The notes under the pieces are model-generated. The model searched no databases and was not told the DNA's origin. It saw nothing but the letters and a program-made list of their open reading frames with translations. A program made the position numbers and the translations under genes. A stretch of DNA of 64,000 nucleotides from Parazoarcus communis SWub3 = DSM 12120. GTDB lineage: Bacteria; Pseudomonadota; Gammaproteobacteria; Burkholderiales; Rhodocyclaceae. The stretch spans positions 1 through 64,000 of the forward strand of contig NZ_QKOE01000007.1 in NCBI RefSeq assembly GCF_003226565.1, in the 5' to 3' direction. This document shows, piece after piece, positions 16,959-26,016 of this stretch (the stretch's first letter is position 1; each line of letters begins with the position of its first letter).

Positions 16959-17429
16959 ATGTTGCAAAGCGGAGACCTAGCCCCTGCTTTTTCACTGCCA
17001 GACGCGGACATGGAATCGTTTGATCTCCTGTCCACGCGCGGCAGGCAGCGTGTGGTTCTCTATTTTTACCCGCGTGACAACACTCCGGGGTGCACGCTTC
17101 AGGCGGCCGACTTCAGCGATCACGAAGACGACTTCACCCGTTGCGATTGCATCATCGTGGGTGTGAGTCCCGACGACTGCCTGACCCATGCCGAGTTTCG
17201 CGATCAGCACGGATTGTCGATCCGCCTGCTGGCCGACACCGAGACCGAGGTCGCCCGTCTTTACGATGTGTGGCAAGAGAAGGAAGTTGACGGGGTAAAG
17301 AAGATGGGCGTGGCGCGGACAACCTTCATCATCGACAAGCAGGGTGTCATCCGTCACGTGCTCCGTGATGTCACGCCCCGCGGCCATGCCGCCGCGGTTT
17401 TCAAACTGGTCAAGGAACTGGATACATAG
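16959..17429 (+). CDS. bcp: Bcp/PrxQ-type peroxiredoxin
   Basis: A 156-residue thiol peroxidase of the Bcp/PrxQ group, reducing hydroperoxides with thioredoxin. Peroxidatic Cys45 lies in YPRDNTPGCTLQ. The usual helix-2 resolving cysteine five residues later (TPGCTxxAC) is absent; the sequence reads TPGCTLQAAD, and a CDC pair at about residues 63-65 is the only nearby alternative, so the resolving step may differ from E. coli Bcp. Start at 16959 follows GGGAG. The slyD gene starts one base after the stop, implying an operon. Confidence 0.88.
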   Translation: MLQSGDLAPAFSLPDADMESFDLLSTRGRQRVVLYFYPRDNTPGCTLQAADFSDHEDDFTRCDCIIVGVSPDDCLTHAEFRDQHGLSIRLLADTETEVARLYDVWQEKEVDGVKKMGVARTTFIIDKQGVIRHVLRDVTPRGHAAAVFKLVKELDT

Positions 17430-17430
17430 C

Positions 17431-17916
17431 ATGCAAACCGAAATCGCAAAGAACAGCGTCGTCACCCTGAAGTACACCGTGACCGACCCCGATGGCGCGA
17501 TGATCGACGATGGTCAACATCCGCTGGTCTATCTGCACGGCGGCTACGACGGCATCTTCCCGATGCTCGAAGAAGCGCTGCACGGCAAGAAGCTGGGCGA
17601 AACCTTTCAGATCAAGCTGCAACCCGAAGATGCTTTCGGTGACTACGATGAAGAGTTGGTACTGGTCGAGGATGCCAAGCTGTTCCCCGAGAACATTGAA
17701 GTCGGCATGTCCTTCGAGCGTGTCAGCGAGGATGGCGAAGAAGAAATCATCTATCGCGTCACCGACATCGCCGAAGGCAAGGTCGTGGTCGACGGCAATC
17801 ACCCGCTGGCTGGCGTGGCGCTGATCTTCGACGTGACCGTGGCCGAAGTGCGTGCCGCGACCGCAGAAGAAATCTCTCATGGTCATGTACATGGCGCAGG
17901 CGGTCATCACCACTGA
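17431..17916 (+). CDS. slyD: SlyD-type FKBP peptidyl-prolyl isomerase
   Basis: A 161-residue FKBP-type isomerase and chaperone of the SlyD group. FKBP core motifs are VVTLKYTVTDPDG (about residues 10-22) and the YDGIFPMLEEALHGKKLGE segment (about 39-57), with the insert-in-flap domain between about 70 and 130. It ends in a short His-rich metal-binding tail (SHGHVHGAGGHHH), lacking the long Cys-rich tail of E. coli SlyD. Immediately downstream of the peroxiredoxin gene and followed by a terminator. Confidence 0.92.
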   Translation: MQTEIAKNSVVTLKYTVTDPDGAMIDDGQHPLVYLHGGYDGIFPMLEEALHGKKLGETFQIKLQPEDAFGDYDEELVLVEDAKLFPENIEVGMSFERVSEDGEEEIIYRVTDIAEGKVVVDGNHPLAGVALIFDVTVAEVRAATAEEISHGHVHGAGGHHH

Positions 17917-17927
17917 TCGTCGCAACA

Positions 17928-17950
17928 GGGGCCGCAACTGCGGCCCTTTT
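17928..17950 (+). terminator. rho-independent terminator after slyD
   Basis: GGGCCGC-AACT-GCGGCCC stem (17929-17946) followed by TTTT, 12 bp after the slyD stop. Confidence 0.85.
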
Positions 17951-17976
17951 CACTTTTTCTGACTGACGGACTGGGG

Positions 17977-20049
17977 ATGATCGGTTTTACCCGAGTCACA
18001 GGATTGCCTGACGCCAGCCGCCCCTTGCTTGAAGTCAAGGGCTTGCGGGTGGAGATTGCGCTTGCCTCTGGCGTGCTGCGACCCGTCGATGGCGTCAGCT
18101 TTGACGTTGCGGCCGGCGAGACGCTGGCATTGCTCGGCGAATCCGGCTGTGGCAAGTCAATGACTGCGCTGGCGCTCAATCGCTTGCTGCCCGATGCAGC
18201 GTCGATCGAAAGTGGCGAGGTACGTCTGGCCGGCGAAGATGTACTGCGCCTGCCCGAGTCGCGCATGCGTGGCGTTCGCGGCGGGCGTATCGGCATGGTT
18301 TTTCAGGAGCCATCGACCAGCCTGAACCCGGTCATGACCGTGGCCGCACAGATCACCGAGGCGCTGGCCCTGCATCGCGGCCTGCGTGGTGCGGCGGCGC
18401 GCGCCGAGGCCGAGGCCTTGTTGCAGGCGGTGGGTATTCCGGATGCGGCACGTCGTCTGGATGATTACCCCTTCCAGTTTTCCGGCGGCATGAAGCAGCG
18501 GGTGATGATCGCGATCGCGCTGGCCGGGCGCCCCGAGCTGTTGATTGCTGACGAGCCGACGACCGCGCTCGACGTCACCATTCAGGCCCAGGTGCTGGAT
18601 CTGCTTGTTCGCCTGCAGCGTGAGCGTGGCATGGCGATGTTGCTGATCACGCATGATCTGGGCGTGGTCGCGCGCATGGCTCACCGGGTGGGGGTCATGT
18701 ATGCGGGCGAATTGGTCGAAACCGGACCTCGTCAGGCTTTCTTCCAGACTCCGCTGCACCCTTATGCACGCAAGCTGTTCGCCGCCTTGCCTGACGGCAG
18801 CCAGCGTGGAAGCCCGCTGGATGCGCCGCCGGGCAGCGTGCCGACACTGGACCAGGTGTTTGCGGGATGTCGTTTTGCCGATCGCTGTCCCCAGGCCTTT
18901 GACCGGTGCGATGACGAGGTGCCGCCCTGGCATCAGCTTGGCGCACAGGCCGTGCGTTGCCATCTGTACGAGACTGTCAGCATTCCGCGCCCGCTGGCGC
19001 AGCGCATGACGGGCTCAGGATTTGTCCGTTCCGGCCGTCAGATGACGCCTTTGCTCGAAGTGCGCGATCTTGCCGTGCATTTTCCGGTACGCAAGGGTTT
19101 GTTGCGTCGTACGGTCGGAGAGGTTCGCGCGGTCGATGGGGTCAGTCTGGCGCTGGTGCTAGGTCGTACGCTTGCGTTGGTGGGGGAGTCGGGTTGCGGC
19201 AAGACCACCGTCGGTAAGGCCATCCTGCAGTTGATCGCTCCGACGGCAGGCGAGATCCTGTTCGAAGGCGAGAACCAGGCGGGTGCTTCACAGGATGCGC
19301 TGCTGGCCATGCGGCGGGCGGTGCAGATGGTTTTCCAGGATCCCTTCGCGTCGCTCAATCCGCGGCTACGCATCGGTGAGATCATCGAGGAAGGCATGCA
19401 CAGCCTCGGTGTCGGTGAGGGGCCTGCCGAGCGTCGTCGTACTGTTGATGGCTTGCTCGAACGCATTGGTTTGTCGAGCGCGATGCGCTGGCGCTATCCA
19501 CATGAGTTTTCAGGCGGTCAACGCCAGCGTATCGCGATTGCCCGAGCCCTGGCAGTGTCGCCACGTGTCATCGTGTGTGATGAGCCGACCAGTGCGCTGG
19601 ATGTCTCAGTGCAGGCGCAATTGCTCAACCTGATGCGTGAGCTCCAGGCCGAGCGTGGTCTGGCTTATCTGTTCATTACTCACAATCTGGCGGTGGTCGA
19701 CTATCTGGCTGACGAGGTCGCGGTGATGTATCTGGGGCGTATCGTCGAGCAGGGGCCGGTAACAAGCGTGCTGAAGGCGCCGGCCCATCCCTATACGAGG
19801 GCCTTGCTCGAGGCCGTGCCGCGCGTGGATGCCATCGAGGAGATCGCTGTCGGTGCTGCACTTGCAATGAGCCCGGCCGAGCTGCCATCCCCCCTGACGC
19901 CACCGACGGGATGTCATTTTCATCCACGCTGCGCGAAGGCAACCGACATCTGCCGGGTCAGCTACCCCGCTGCACAGGGCATGGTCGGCGGTCATTGGGT
20001 GCGCTGTCATTGGCCGCTGACCAATGCGGTAAAGCGCGTATCCGATTGA
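17977..20049 (+). CDS. fused dual ABC ATPase (YejF/DppD-DppF type)
   Basis: A 690-residue protein joining two oligopeptide-type ABC ATPases. The first Walker A is GESGCGKSM near residue 54, with signature FSGGMKQRV and Walker [13 protein letters not shown]; the second is GESGCGKTT near residue 403, with FSGGQRQRI and [12 protein letters not shown]. Each half ends with the Cys-rich motif of peptide importers ([14 protein letters not shown] and the C-terminal [12 protein letters not shown]). Fused forms such as YejF power peptide or microcin C uptake. No permease or binding protein adjoins it, so its partners must be elsewhere, unlike the separate complete importer at 35-41 kb. Confidence 0.88.
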   Translation: MIGFTRVTGLPDASRPLLEVKGLRVEIALASGVLRPVDGVSFDVAAGETLALLGESGCGKSMTALALNRLLPDAASIESGEVRLAGEDVLRLPESRMRGVRGGRIGMVFQEPSTSLNPVMTVAAQITEALALHRGLRGAAARAEAEALLQAVGIPDAARRLDDYPFQFSGGMKQRVMIAIALAGRPELLIADEPTTALDVTIQAQVLDLLVRLQRERGMAMLLITHDLGVVARMAHRVGVMYAGELVETGPRQAFFQTPLHPYARKLFAALPDGSQRGSPLDAPPGSVPTLDQVFAGCRFADRCPQAFDRCDDEVPPWHQLGAQAVRCHLYETVSIPRPLAQRMTGSGFVRSGRQMTPLLEVRDLAVHFPVRKGLLRRTVGEVRAVDGVSLALVLGRTLALVGESGCGKTTVGKAILQLIAPTAGEILFEGENQAGASQDALLAMRRAVQMVFQDPFASLNPRLRIGEIIEEGMHSLGVGEGPAERRRTVDGLLERIGLSSAMRWRYPHEFSGGQRQRIAIARALAVSPRVIVCDEPTSALDVSVQAQLLNLMRELQAERGLAYLFITHNLAVVDYLADEVAVMYLGRIVEQGPVTSVLKAPAHPYTRALLEAVPRVDAIEEIAVGAALAMSPAELPSPLTPPTGCHFHPRCAKATDICRVSYPAAQGMVGGHWVRCHWPLTNAVKRVSD

Positions 20050-20133
20050 AGTACGGTGGCCATAGGGGCCCGCCTGGGGCGCACGGTGTTTGCCGTGTTG
20101 CGATCATGCTGCCAGGCGTCTTGTTCGGTCCCC

Positions 20134-21627
20134 TTAGGGTTTCTTGGGCGTAGTCGTCTGCGTAGCCGGCTTGCTGTTCGCTGGCTTGGTGGGAGGCTTT
20201 GTCGTGGCAGCGGGCTTTGCCGGCGTACTGGCCTTGGGCGGAGGCGCGCTCCGGGCTGGCGTGTTGGGCTTTGCGGCAGGCTTTGCACTCGAGTTCGATT
20301 TTGGCGCAGTACTTTTTGTAGCAGGTTTCGCTGGGGCCTTGGCCGCGTTGCGGGGCGCTTGCGAGGGCTTCTGCGGCGTGGCTTTTTTGCCTTTGGTTGC
20401 AGCGCTTGTCTTGGCGGATGAAGGGCTGGAGGTCGCCAGCTTGACGGCAGGCGAGGCACCAATCAGCCGGTTGCCGCCGGGCAGCAGTTTGCTGACCGCC
20501 AATGCGCCCTGAGGGTCCGCACCATCCGGCACCAGCAAGGTATAACCCGGACTCAGCCTGCTGCCGGCCGCCAGACCGTTCAGCTGCAGCAGTTGGGCAA
20601 GGGTAAGTTGATGGCGGGTCGCAATGCTGGCAAGGGTTTCACCTGGTGCGAGCTCATGCGTTCGCCAGCCCTTGCCGGATAGCTGGAATTCGCTCAAGCC
20701 GGACTCCAGACGCCGCGCGCGGTCGGCAGGCACGACCAGCGATTGCCCTTCGGTCGTGATCGCCGGGCGATTGAAGCCCGGGTTGAGGGCGAGAAACTCC
20801 TCGATGCTCATCCCGGCGTATTGCGCAGCGGTTGCCAGATCGATGCCGGTCGGTGCCGCGACGGTCACGAAGTGCTGTTCGTTGGCGACGTAGGGCAGTT
20901 CCAGGTGGAATAGTTCGGGTTCGGCAATGATGTTCTTGATCGCCTGCAGCTTGGGAACGTAATTGCGGGTTTCATCCGGCATGCGCAGATGGCTGTATTC
21001 AGTTGGTAGTCCTGCGTCGCGGTTGCGCTGCAGGGCACGTCCCACTGCGCCTTCCCCCCAGTTGTATGAGGCCAGCGCAAGGTGCCAGTCGCCATGCATC
21101 TCGTAGATGGTCTGCAGATAATCCAGCGCGGCATTGGTCGAGGCGATCACGTCGCGACGTTCATCCACCCAGCTATCCTGGGTCAGCTTGTAGTTGCGAC
21201 CGGTCGAGGGAATGAACTGCCATAGGCCCGAGGCATGTGCCCGTGAGTACGCCAGTGGGTTGTAGCTGCTCTCGACCATGGGCAGCAGTGCCAGTTCGGT
21301 CGGCATGCCGCGGCGCTCGAGCTCGTCAACAATGTGATAGAGATAGCGACCGCCACGTCCCAGAACCTGTTTCAGGAAGCTTGGACGGTTGAGGTAGAAC
21401 AGTTGTTGATCGCTGACCAGCGGGCTGTCCAGGTCGGGCATGCCGAAACCACGACGGATACGGTCCCAGATGTCGTTGGCGTCACGCGTCAGGTCCAGCG
21501 TCAGTACGCGCGGGGGGACAGCTGTCTCTTCCGGTATGGGCGTGACCAGCCCGGTCTGAGGCTCGAGTGCGTGGGACGGCTGCAGGAACAGCGCAAGCAG
21601 GAGGAAGAGCGAGAAAAGCTTCGCCAT
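20134..21627 (-). CDS. mltD: membrane-bound lytic murein transglycosylase D with Ala/Lys/Pro tail
   Basis: A 497-residue exported lytic transglycosylase. Signal sequence MAKLFSLFLLLALFLQPSHA; a lipobox is not evident. The SLT domain includes catalytic Glu in LALLPMVESSYNPLAYS (about residue 118) and ASGLWQFIPSTGRNYKL. Two LysM repeats follow, roughly residues 250-300 and 320-365 (HELAPGETLASIATRH). The last 100 residues are a low-complexity Ala/Lys/Pro/Ser/Thr tail of very high basic charge that is absent from E. coli MltD and could bind cell wall or be disordered. Neighbourhood mltD-gloB-methyltransferase-rnhA-dnaQ matches enterobacteria, with two signalling genes inserted. Confidence 0.92.
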   Translation of the reverse strand: MAKLFSLFLLLALFLQPSHALEPQTGLVTPIPEETAVPPRVLTLDLTRDANDIWDRIRRGFGMPDLDSPLVSDQQLFYLNRPSFLKQVLGRGGRYLYHIVDELERRGMPTELALLPMVESSYNPLAYSRAHASGLWQFIPSTGRNYKLTQDSWVDERRDVIASTNAALDYLQTIYEMHGDWHLALASYNWGEGAVGRALQRNRDAGLPTEYSHLRMPDETRNYVPKLQAIKNIIAEPELFHLELPYVANEQHFVTVAAPTGIDLATAAQYAGMSIEEFLALNPGFNRPAITTEGQSLVVPADRARRLESGLSEFQLSGKGWRTHELAPGETLASIATRHQLTLAQLLQLNGLAAGSRLSPGYTLLVPDGADPQGALAVSKLLPGGNRLIGASPAVKLATSSPSSAKTSAATKGKKATPQKPSQAPRNAAKAPAKPATKSTAPKSNSSAKPAAKPNTPARSAPPPKASTPAKPAATTKPPTKPANSKPATQTTTPKKP

Positions 21628-21737
21628 CGAAGCCCGCCGATACGAAAGCAGGCGAGTCTAGCGACCCACCCGGAAGACGTCAAATCGAGCGTTCCGTGCG
21701 CAAAGCCCCGGCACAGGACATAATCCCTTGGTAGCAT

Positions 21738-22745
21738 ATGTCACCCCCTCAATTTCCTTCGGGTCTGCGCGGTCTTATGAAAGTCCTGGTCATCGAAGAT
21801 ACTGTCACCAGCGCTACGCTGGTCTGTCATCAGCTCACCAAGATGGGGCTGTTGACCGTGCATGCACGTGACGGCGAAAGTGGCGTCGAGATGTTCAAAC
21901 GCGATCGTCCGGATCTGGTGCTGCTCGACATCATCATGCCTGGCATGGACGGTTTTGAGGTGGCCCACCGCATTCGTCAGCTTGAGCAGGACGGTGATTG
22001 GACGCCGATCATCTTCCTGACCGCACGCGCGAGCGAGAACGATCTGCAGCGTGCCATCGAAGTCGGTGGCGATGACTACCTGGTCAAGCCGGTGTCCGAG
22101 GTGGTGCTGAAGGCCAAGGTGAATGCGATGCGGCGCATTGCGCAGATGCGCTCGTCGCTGTTGGTCTTGACGCGCAAGCTTGATGACGCCAATCGCGAGT
22201 TGACCCGGCTATCATCCGTTGATGGCCTGACCGGCATCGCAAACCGGCGTCGTTTCGACGAGACCCTGCATCGTGAGTGGCGTCGTGCATCACGCACCGG
22301 AAAACCCTTGTCCCTGCTGGTGATCGACGTTGATCACTTCAAGCTTTTCAACGATAACTACGGACATCAGGTGGGTGACGAATGCTTGAAGGCAGTGGCG
22401 CGCACGCTGGAGCAAATGCTGCGGCGCCCCCCTGATCTGGTTGCGCGTTACGGTGGAGAAGAGTTTGCGGCCATCCTGCCGGAGACGGAACTGGATGGCG
22501 CTCTCGCGGTGGCTGAGGCGATGCGTGCGGGTATTGAGGGGCTGGGTATCACACACCGGTTTTCGTCAACTGCGGGGGTGGTGACGGTCAGCATCGGTGC
22601 CGCGACGATGACGCCGGATCGAGGCGATGAGCATGGCTTTGTCAGCTTGCTCAAGGCGTCTGACGAGGCGCTCTACCGGGCCAAGAAGAACGGTCGCAAC
22701 AAGCTGGCCGCAAGTCTTAGCGGCATGACCGCACAGATCGGGTAA
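21738..22745 (+). CDS. response regulator with GGDEF diguanylate cyclase domain (PleD/WspR-like)
   Basis: A receiver plus GGDEF protein, 335 residues from the ATG at 21738; an alternative ATG at 21777 starts directly at the receiver (MKVLVIEDT) and is at least as likely, since neither has a clear ribosome site. Receiver phosphorylation Asp is in DLVLLDIIMPG, Lys in YLVKPVSE. The cyclase domain begins at SSVDGLTGIANRRRFDE and has an intact active site RYGGEEF, with the inhibitory I-site RPPD placed five residues before it, so both activity and product inhibition are expected. Overlaps the following CheY-like gene by one base. Confidence 0.9.
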   Translation: MSPPQFPSGLRGLMKVLVIEDTVTSATLVCHQLTKMGLLTVHARDGESGVEMFKRDRPDLVLLDIIMPGMDGFEVAHRIRQLEQDGDWTPIIFLTARASENDLQRAIEVGGDDYLVKPVSEVVLKAKVNAMRRIAQMRSSLLVLTRKLDDANRELTRLSSVDGLTGIANRRRFDETLHREWRRASRTGKPLSLLVIDVDHFKLFNDNYGHQVGDECLKAVARTLEQMLRRPPDLVARYGGEEFAAILPETELDGALAVAEAMRAGIEGLGITHRFSSTAGVVTVSIGAATMTPDRGDEHGFVSLLKASDEALYRAKKNGRNKLAASLSGMTAQIG

Positions 22746-23137
22746 TGAACATGCCTAGCAAGAGCAGGAAGGTCGTGCTGGTGGACGACAACGAAGTGAT
22801 CAGGATGGCCCTGCGCGCGATTTTGCGCCAGGCTGGTTTTGATGTCGTCGGTGAGGCGCGTGATGGCGAAGGTGTGGCCGACTTGGTCGAGAAGGTCCGG
22901 CCTGATGTGGTGTGCCTGGATGTGAGCATGCCAGGGCGGAGCGGTCTGGAGGTGTTGGGTGAGTTGCGGGATCGTTTTCCCAAGGTGAAAGTGTTAATGG
23001 TCACAGCGCATAGTGACCGTGAGACCGTCAGTCAGGTTGTTCAGCAAGGTGCTGCGGGTATGGTGCTCAAACCCTTCAATGCAGCCCGCGTGATCGAGAC
23101 CATGAACAGGGTGCTGGGTCTGGAGAGTCCGGCGTAG
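22745..23137 (+). CDS. CheY-like single-domain response regulator
   Basis: A 130-residue stand-alone receiver. Acidic pocket VVLVDDNEV, phospho-acceptor Asp in DVVCLDVSMPGRSG, Thr/Ser in VTAHSD, Lys in MVLKPFN. There is no output domain. The start codon shares a base with the stop of the diguanylate cyclase gene (TAATG), so the pair is coupled; a shared kinase is likely but none is adjacent. Confidence 0.9.
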   Translation: MNMPSKSRKVVLVDDNEVIRMALRAILRQAGFDVVGEARDGEGVADLVEKVRPDVVCLDVSMPGRSGLEVLGELRDRFPKVKVLMVTAHSDRETVSQVVQQGAAGMVLKPFNAARVIETMNRVLGLESPA

Positions 23138-23216
23138 AAACCGGGTTCATGGTGTATCCCCTGCAGGTGCTCCAGGACGGTAAAGGGCGGAAGGGGGAAC
23201 ATTCCGCCGGGTCTCA

Positions 23217-23978
23217 TCAGAATACGTCTTTCCAGGCACGTAGTGCGGTCAGGCATTCCAGGTCGTTGCGTGGCCGCTTTCCGCTATGGGCGGCGACCTG
23301 GTCAATGACGGTGCCGCAACGGGTGCGCAGGAAAGGATTGATCTGACGCTCCAGGCCGATCGAGGTGGGCAGGGTAGGCAGGTTTTCTGCCCGTAGGGCT
23401 TCGCAGTGTTTCGCGTATTGGTCGCGCGCAAGGTTGTCGGGTTCTGCCGCACGCGCAAAGGCAAGGTTGGACAGGGTGTATTCATGGGTGCAATACACCT
23501 GGGTATCGTCGCCCAGGGCGACGAGTCGGGACAAGGCCTGCTGCAACTGCTCGGGGGTGCCTTCGAACAATCGCCCACAGCCTGCGGAAAACAGCGTGTC
23601 GCCGCAGAACAGCATGCCTTGGCCATGGTAGGCAATGTGACCGGCAGTGTGGGCGGGTACGCTGATGACTTGTAGTTCAAGCGCAAGCTCGGGTACGCAG
23701 GCCGTATCGCCCTCGGTCAGCGGATGGGTCACGCCGGCGATGGCTTCGGCCGCCGGGCCGAATACGGGCACCGGACAGGCTTGGGTCAGTGCCTGAATGC
23801 CGCCGGTGTGGTCGGCATGATGGTGGGTGATCAGGATCGCGCACAGGCTGAGACCATGGGCGTTCAGAAAGAGTTGAACCGGTGCGGCATCACCGGGGTC
23901 GACCACCGCAGCCTGCTTGCCATTGTGCAGCAGCCAGATGTAGTTATCGCGAAACGCCGAAACGGGGATAATGTTCAT
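23217..23978 (-). CDS. gloB: hydroxyacylglutathione hydrolase (glyoxalase II)
   Basis: A 253-residue metallo-beta-lactamase-fold enzyme hydrolysing S-lactoylglutathione in methylglyoxal detoxification. Metal motif THHHADHTGG near residue 53, further ligands in VPAHTAGHIAYH, FCGDTLFSAGCGR and CTHEYTLSNLAFA. N-terminus MNIIPVSAFRDNYIWLL is the family start, so I use the ATG at 23976-23978. Divergent from the methyltransferase gene by 28 bp, the conserved arrangement. Confidence 0.95.
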   Translation of the reverse strand: MNIIPVSAFRDNYIWLLHNGKQAAVVDPGDAAPVQLFLNAHGLSLCAILITHHHADHTGGIQALTQACPVPVFGPAAEAIAGVTHPLTEGDTACVPELALELQVISVPAHTAGHIAYHGQGMLFCGDTLFSAGCGRLFEGTPEQLQQALSRLVALGDDTQVYCTHEYTLSNLAFARAAEPDNLARDQYAKHCEALRAENLPTLPTSIGLERQINPFLRTRCGTVIDQVAAHSGKRPRNDLECLTALRAWKDVF

Positions 23979-24006
23979 CTTTCGAATTTTGAAGCGCTGA
24001 CCGCCC

Positions 24007-24744
24007 ATGTCAATCCCTGGTTTGTCGGAGTGGCTGGACACGCCTGCGGGGCGCTACCTGATCGAGTGGGAGCAGGCCCGGCTCGATAGCGTGCTGGCCG
24101 ATGTCTTTGGCTATAACGCGGTGCAGCTTGGCCTGCCCGAGTATGCCTTGTTGCGCGCCAATCGCATGCCCTACCGCTTTCAGTGTGCGGATCGCGGCGC
24201 GGCGGCGGTGCTGGCGCTGGATGACGCCTTGCCGTTTGCCAGTGCCAGCCTGGATCTGGTGGTGCTGCCCCATGTGCTGGAATTTGCCCGGCGCCCGCAC
24301 CAGGTACTGCGTGAGGTCGAACGGGTGCTGGTGCCGGAGGGGAGTGTGGTGATTGCCGGACTCAATCCTTTCAGCCTGTGGGGGCTGCGCCGTCTGGCTG
24401 CACGCAAGACGGGTGCGGTGCCGTGGCGCGGGCAGTATCTCTCCGCGCCACGGGTGCGCGACTGGCTGACGCTGCTGGGGTTCGAGACGCCAGGCGCCCA
24501 GTTCGGTTGCTATGCGCCGGCGACGTCCACTGAAAAATGGCTGGAGCGCTGGCGCTTCATGGACCGCGCCGGTCCGCGCTGGTGGCCGGTGTGCGGAGCG
24601 GTCTATGTGATGCACGGCATCAAGCGGGTACAGGGGGCGCGTCTGATCATGCCCAACTGGCGGGAAAAGCGGGCGACCGCCAAACGATTGTCTGCCGTAA
24701 CCCAGCGTGACATTCACGCGGGGAAGGCGAGGAACTCACAATAG
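24007..24744 (+). CDS. class I SAM-dependent methyltransferase (YafS-like)
   Basis: A 245-residue methyltransferase with the SAM-binding fold partly visible: [20 protein letters not shown] (about residues 77-96) is motif III-like, and [20 protein letters not shown] follows. It matches the gene located between gloB and rnhA in many proteobacteria (YafS in E. coli), whose substrate is not established. It starts 28 bp from the divergent gloB and ends 2 bp before rnhA. Confidence 0.85.
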   Translation: MSIPGLSEWLDTPAGRYLIEWEQARLDSVLADVFGYNAVQLGLPEYALLRANRMPYRFQCADRGAAAVLALDDALPFASASLDLVVLPHVLEFARRPHQVLREVERVLVPEGSVVIAGLNPFSLWGLRRLAARKTGAVPWRGQYLSAPRVRDWLTLLGFETPGAQFGCYAPATSTEKWLERWRFMDRAGPRWWPVCGAVYVMHGIKRVQGARLIMPNWREKRATAKRLSAVTQRDIHAGKARNSQ

Positions 24745-24746
24745 CA

Positions 24747-25208
24747 ATGATGGAAGAAGTCGATATTTATACCGATGGTGCCTGCAGCGGCAACCCGGGG
24801 CCGGGGGGCTGGGGCGCAATCCTGCGTAGCGGTACCTATGAGAAGGAGATCTGGGGGGGGGATCCGCAGACGACCAACAACCGCATGGAGATGATGGCGG
24901 TGATCCGCGCGTTGGGCATGCTCAAGCGTCCGGTGCAGGTCCGTGTGCATACCGACAGCCAGTATGTGCAGAAGGGCATTTCCGAATGGATACATGGCTG
25001 GAAGGCACGGGGCTGGAAGACCGCCTCGAAAGAGCCGGTTAAGAACGCCGACTTGTGGCGTGCCCTGGACGAGGCCGCCTCGAAACATCAGGTGAAGTGG
25101 CTGTGGGTCAAGGGCCATGCCGGTCACCCCGAGAACGAGCGTGCCGACGAGCTGGCGCGTCGTGGGACGGAAGCGTCGCGCAAGGCCGGCACGGTGGTTG
25201 AGGGCTGA
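24747..25208 (+). CDS. rnhA: ribonuclease HI
   Basis: A 153-residue RNase H that degrades RNA in RNA-DNA hybrids. Catalytic residues are present: Asp in [17 protein letters not shown], Glu in [10 protein letters not shown], Asp in [10 protein letters not shown], and the C-terminal Asp in [10 protein letters not shown]. The basic handle region [17 protein letters not shown] is present. Two adjacent ATGs (24747 and 24750) are both possible starts. Next to dnaQ as in E. coli, on the same strand here. Confidence 0.96.
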   Translation: MMEEVDIYTDGACSGNPGPGGWGAILRSGTYEKEIWGGDPQTTNNRMEMMAVIRALGMLKRPVQVRVHTDSQYVQKGISEWIHGWKARGWKTASKEPVKNADLWRALDEAASKHQVKWLWVKGHAGHPENERADELARRGTEASRKAGTVVEG

Positions 25209-25221
25209 AGGGGCACTTAAG

Positions 25222-25938
25222 ATGAGACAGATCGTACTGGATACGGAAACCACGGGCCTGGACTGGCGTAATGGTGATCGTGTGATCGAAATCGGTTGCG
25301 TCGAGTTGCTTAATCGCAATCTGACCGGCCGCCATTTTCATGTGTTCATCAACCCCGGTCGTGGCATCGATGCCGAGGCGGTGGCGGTGCATGGCATCAC
25401 TGAGGAGTTTCTGGCCGACAAGCCTCGTTTTGACGGTATCGTCGGCGATTTCGAGAATTTTGTGCGTGATGCGGAACTGGTCATTCACAACGCCAGCTTT
25501 GACGTGGGCTTTCTCGACAACGAGTTGAAGCTGCTGGGCCGGCCCACGCTCGATGTGCTGTGCGCTGGGGTGGTTGATACCCTGAAGATGGCCAAGGAGC
25601 AGAATCCGGGCAAGAAGGCTTCGCTCGATGCCCTGTGCGACCGCTACGAGATCGACAATGGCCACCGCACGCTGCACGGCGCTTTGCTGGATGCCGAGTT
25701 GCTGGCCGAAGTTTATCTGGCGATGACGCGCGGTCAGGAAAGTCTGATCATGACGCTGGAGGAAGAACCACCGTCGGTGACAGGGGATCTGTCGGGTGGT
25801 GCTTTCGAACGCAAGCCGCTATTGGTGCTGCGCGCATCCGAAACTGAACTTGAGGCTCACGACAAAGTGCTGGCTGAGATCTCGAAGGCAAACAAGGGCT
25901 TGTGCATGTGGTTGCCACCTGAGCCGGCAGCTGCCTGA
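25222..25938 (+). CDS. dnaQ: DNA polymerase III epsilon subunit (proofreading exonuclease)
   Basis: A 238-residue DEDDh 3'-5' exonuclease, the proofreading subunit of the replicative polymerase. Exo I is VLDTETTGLD (residues 5-14), Exo II HNASFDVGFLDNE (about 91-103), Exo III HGALLDAELLAEVYL (about 152-166). I use the ATG at 25222, which begins at the conserved MRQIVLDTETTG. It is 13 bp after rnhA, so the two are co-transcribed, and a strong terminator follows. Confidence 0.95.
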   Translation: MRQIVLDTETTGLDWRNGDRVIEIGCVELLNRNLTGRHFHVFINPGRGIDAEAVAVHGITEEFLADKPRFDGIVGDFENFVRDAELVIHNASFDVGFLDNELKLLGRPTLDVLCAGVVDTLKMAKEQNPGKKASLDALCDRYEIDNGHRTLHGALLDAELLAEVYLAMTRGQESLIMTLEEEPPSVTGDLSGGAFERKPLLVLRASETELEAHDKVLAEISKANKGLCMWLPPEPAAA

Positions 25939-25952
25939 GCCCACAGGCAGTG

Positions 25953-25997
25953 ATGAGGCAAAAGCCCGGCAGCAGGACTGTCGGGCTTTTGCCTCAT
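25953..25997. terminator. bidirectional terminator between dnaQ and a CBS-domain gene
   Basis: A perfect 16-bp inverted repeat: ATGAGGCAAAAGCCCG at 25953-25968 pairs with CGGGCTTTTGCCTCAT at 25982-25997 across a 13-base loop. It ends in a T-run on the plus strand and sits between the convergent dnaQ and CBS genes. Confidence 0.85.
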
Positions 25998-26016
25998 TTT
26001 TTGCAGCAGATTGCGT

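Noticed and set aside
23186-23208. GGCGGAA/TTCCGCC hairpin between the CheY and gloB genes
   Set aside because: A short stem with a long loop and no T-run; too weak to call a terminator.
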